From contig NBIV01000097.1 of NCBI GenBank assembly GCA_003194525.1, positions 1-64,000 on the forward strand: a stretch of 64,000 nt of DNA. Reading direction: 5' to 3'. The translations under genes were made by a program, and so were the position numbers. The DNA is from Gracilariopsis chorda. Its lineage: Eukaryota > Rhodophyta > Florideophyceae > Gracilariales > Gracilariaceae. Below the pieces are notes generated by a model that made no database searches, had not been told where the DNA came from, and worked only from the letters and a program-made list of their open reading frames with translations. How positions within the stretch are numbered: position 1 is the first letter of the stretch; each line of letters begins with the position of its first letter. Shown in pieces: positions 62,062-64,000 of this stretch.

Positions 62062-63990
62062 ATGAAATATTGGAGACGGACTTTGCTGCGTTTGCTAATA
62101 GCTGTATCGCTCGTGCATAGCTTGTTTTGCGTGGGACTGCCAGTACCAGTCCTGAGGAACCATGATGGAGGAACGGAGGCACTGCAAACTTTAGCACTTC
62201 TTGAGCGACAAATGGAGAGGACGGCGTCAAAAAACGAAATGTCAACCGATGTAAGGGCGGAAACTCAGGCACAACCAGAACCGTTCTCAGAAAACATTCT
62301 GTCGACTCTGTTCACAGACAACAGAGTAACCGTGCGAATCGACTCGGCATCTTTATCAGGCTCAGTGTTGACCGCTGCTGGCGTCGTGAAGTATAGTGGG
62401 ATCACTGTTCATGCGAATATAAGTGATGAAGCTGACGTGGCTGGTACATCTGGTAGCTCCGCTTTTGTGATGCAGATGGAAATGGACGGGGAAACTTCAA
62501 CACTTCGCTGGTCAAAACGAACTTGTGCTTGTGCCGATAGCAGTAGATTTGCGGTGACTAGTACGAATGGTGGCGAGGACGTATGGATTGCTGGCAGTAC
62601 CACTGGTTTGCCTGATGGACAAGGCGGAGTGACTGACGCAGGTATGGCTTTGATGCGTTACAATTCAAGCGGGGATCAACTGATGTTGGAGAGGAGAGGT
62701 AATGCCGGAGAAAAGTATGAATGGATTGGAGTTGTTGACAATGGAGAGAGCGAAAAGATGGAAGTAGGACTTCTAGCTACGTCGAGCAAGCAGAGGTTTG
62801 AAGGTTTGGAAGAAGTGCTGTTTGCGCAGGTTGTCAATGAGACTGGAAGCACGGTGAGACAGACTCTGGTGACGGAGGAGGAGAACGCTGTGAACGAGGT
62901 ATTTTGGAGTGCCGACAGTTTTGGTAAGAACTTGTATGTGGTTGGAAGACGTAAGCTTCAGGTGAATTGGACAACGAACTTTGAACCGACAATCACCAAG
63001 ATTGATTTGAAGGAGATGAAAGTTGTGGGGATTAGTAAGATGGAGTATGAACTGCAGCGAACTGCTGGTGTGTGCGCAGAGTCAGGTAATGTGACGACAA
63101 GTTACGTGGCAAGGACAAACAATCAGGGTCGACTGATCGTGCAAAGTATGGACAGTGAGATGAAGAAGAAGAATGGCACGGAAGTGAGAATACAACGTGA
63201 CATAGATTATCCAAAAGCGATCAAATCGTCCGTTGCTGGTTGCGACGCAAGCAAACCTGTACCCGCTATCCTCATGAATACAGCCGAAGCTCTTAATCTA
63301 TCAGCGCCAGATTGGGACGTGAAACGACGGTTAACGAATGTTCGACCGGCTGTGGTAGCAGTGGAGAGCGGGGACTTTATCGGAATCTCACAGTCGCAAC
63401 GCTCTACTGAATGGGTTGCGGCCGGACTAATTGGCAGCAACCCGTGGATCGTGTACGGGAAGGAGGGGTATAAGCCGCTGCTGACACGCGTGGCTATGCG
63501 CACCAGAGAGAAGGAAACAAACACACCGCAACCTACAGCATCTGCAACACCGGTTGCTGAATGCATCGGAGAGGGTACTATTCTGGGCGGACAAACGGTT
63601 GTGGAACATGTTGTTCAAGACGACCGAATGAGAATGCAATTGCATCCGCTTGTTCGACGGGTGAGGAGAAAGGTGTTATGTCGCACGGCGGAGGCGGATG
63701 TGATATGCGCAACGGCCAAGCACGTGGTTCGTGCTGATGGACGCATGATGTTTATGGAAGAACTGTGTGAAATGCATGGCGATTGTTATGAGAGTTTGCA
63801 GCACGTTATGAACTTTAAAGCGGAATGTGGGGTGATGCTACCCGCAGCGGCGGACGGGGTGCAACTTTCGATGCACGCCGCCGTCGGAGATGAAGCTCTT
63901 GGAGAGGCGATTCGCGTCGTCGAGAGAGAGTGTGCGCAGCGTCACGGTGGAATTCTGATGCACGCTTGGTGGTGGCTGCGCACGCTGTGA
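62062..63990 (+). CDS. Secreted propeller-like protein with Cys-containing C-terminal domain
   Basis: 642 aa. The ATG at 62062 opens MKYWRRTLLRLLIAVSLVHS...VG, a signal peptide with a basic start; the mature protein begins near LPVPVLR. Middle blades recall SBBP repeats: VWIAGSTTGLPDG with MALMRYNSSGDQ, then NEVFWSADSFGKNLYVVGR with ITKIDLKEMKVVG. A Thr/Pro linker (TNTPQPTASATP, about 485-497) leads to a C-terminal domain with several Cys (CIGEG, KVLCRTAEADVICATA, EELCEMHGDCYES, AECGV, ERECAQR). The first half shares layout and short motifs with the protein at 4175-5905, which lacks the Cys domain. N-glycosylation sites are plentiful. It is probably extracellular; ligand unknown. The stop is 11 bases from the window end, so the gene is complete. 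Confidence 0.8.
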   Translation: MKYWRRTLLRLLIAVSLVHSLFCVGLPVPVLRNHDGGTEALQTLALLERQMERTASKNEMSTDVRAETQAQPEPFSENILSTLFTDNRVTVRIDSASLSGSVLTAAGVVKYSGITVHANISDEADVAGTSGSSAFVMQMEMDGETSTLRWSKRTCACADSSRFAVTSTNGGEDVWIAGSTTGLPDGQGGVTDAGMALMRYNSSGDQLMLERRGNAGEKYEWIGVVDNGESEKMEVGLLATSSKQRFEGLEEVLFAQVVNETGSTVRQTLVTEEENAVNEVFWSADSFGKNLYVVGRRKLQVNWTTNFEPTITKIDLKEMKVVGISKMEYELQRTAGVCAESGNVTTSYVARTNNQGRLIVQSMDSEMKKKNGTEVRIQRDIDYPKAIKSSVAGCDASKPVPAILMNTAEALNLSAPDWDVKRRLTNVRPAVVAVESGDFIGISQSQRSTEWVAAGLIGSNPWIVYGKEGYKPLLTRVAMRTREKETNTPQPTASATPVAECIGEGTILGGQTVVEHVVQDDRMRMQLHPLVRRVRRKVLCRTAEADVICATAKHVVRADGRMMFMEELCEMHGDCYESLQHVMNFKAECGVMLPAAADGVQLSMHAAVGDEALGEAIRVVERECAQRHGGILMHAWWWLRTL

Positions 63991-64000
63991 CGTGCACACT

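Overview
The window looks like nuclear DNA of an intron-poor eukaryote. Cellular genes are long uninterrupted ORFs with TATA boxes and no bacterial ribosome sites, and they encode eukaryote-only families: a bZIP factor, a HIG1 mitochondrial protein, a divergent cullin, and type II membrane glycosyltransferases of GT77-like and GT14 type. Few introns, tight gene packing and abundant decayed transposons fit a red alga (Rhodophyta, perhaps a florideophyte). That assignment is inference.

Layout. 0-3.4 kb: duplicated fragments of a Helitron-type PIF1 helicase with 40-bp minisatellites and CAG/CTG hairpins. 4.2-5.9 kb: a secreted beta-propeller-like protein with a Pro/Glu-rich tail. 9.2-9.6 kb: a CAP-domain protein. 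10-16.3 kb: a decayed tyrosine-recombinase (DIRS-like) retroelement whose genes run YR, gag, RT, RNase H instead of the usual gag, RT, RNase H, YR. 17.7-29.5 kb: a Ty3/gypsy chromovirus-like element with two about 0.7-kb LTRs, a nested second LTR and a long antisense ORF upstream of the 3' LTR. 30.75-31.26 kb: another LTR. 31.6-33.8 kb: a PIF/Harbinger transposon (transposase plus Myb/SANT-like partner) preceded by a hairpin cluster. 35.6-48.6 kb: a dispersed minus-strand family of five small secreted Trp/Lys/Pro/Asp-rich proteins (three intact, two decayed), interleaved with LINE 3' fragments. 49.8-64 kb: gene-dense DNA with an unrecognised 626-aa protein, a possible small ORF, a divergent cullin, a bZIP factor, a HIG1 protein, two glycosyltransferases and a second secreted propeller-like protein related to the first.

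Gene relations. The two glycosyltransferases and the secreted families point to the secretory pathway and cell surface or matrix. HIG1 and the GT77-like gene are divergent across a short shared promoter, and the GT77-like and GT14 genes converge. Transposon genes are broken mostly by in-frame stops with long frames kept, which suggests point-mutation decay. The most interesting items are the small secreted protein family, the antisense retrotransposon ORF and the permuted YR element.
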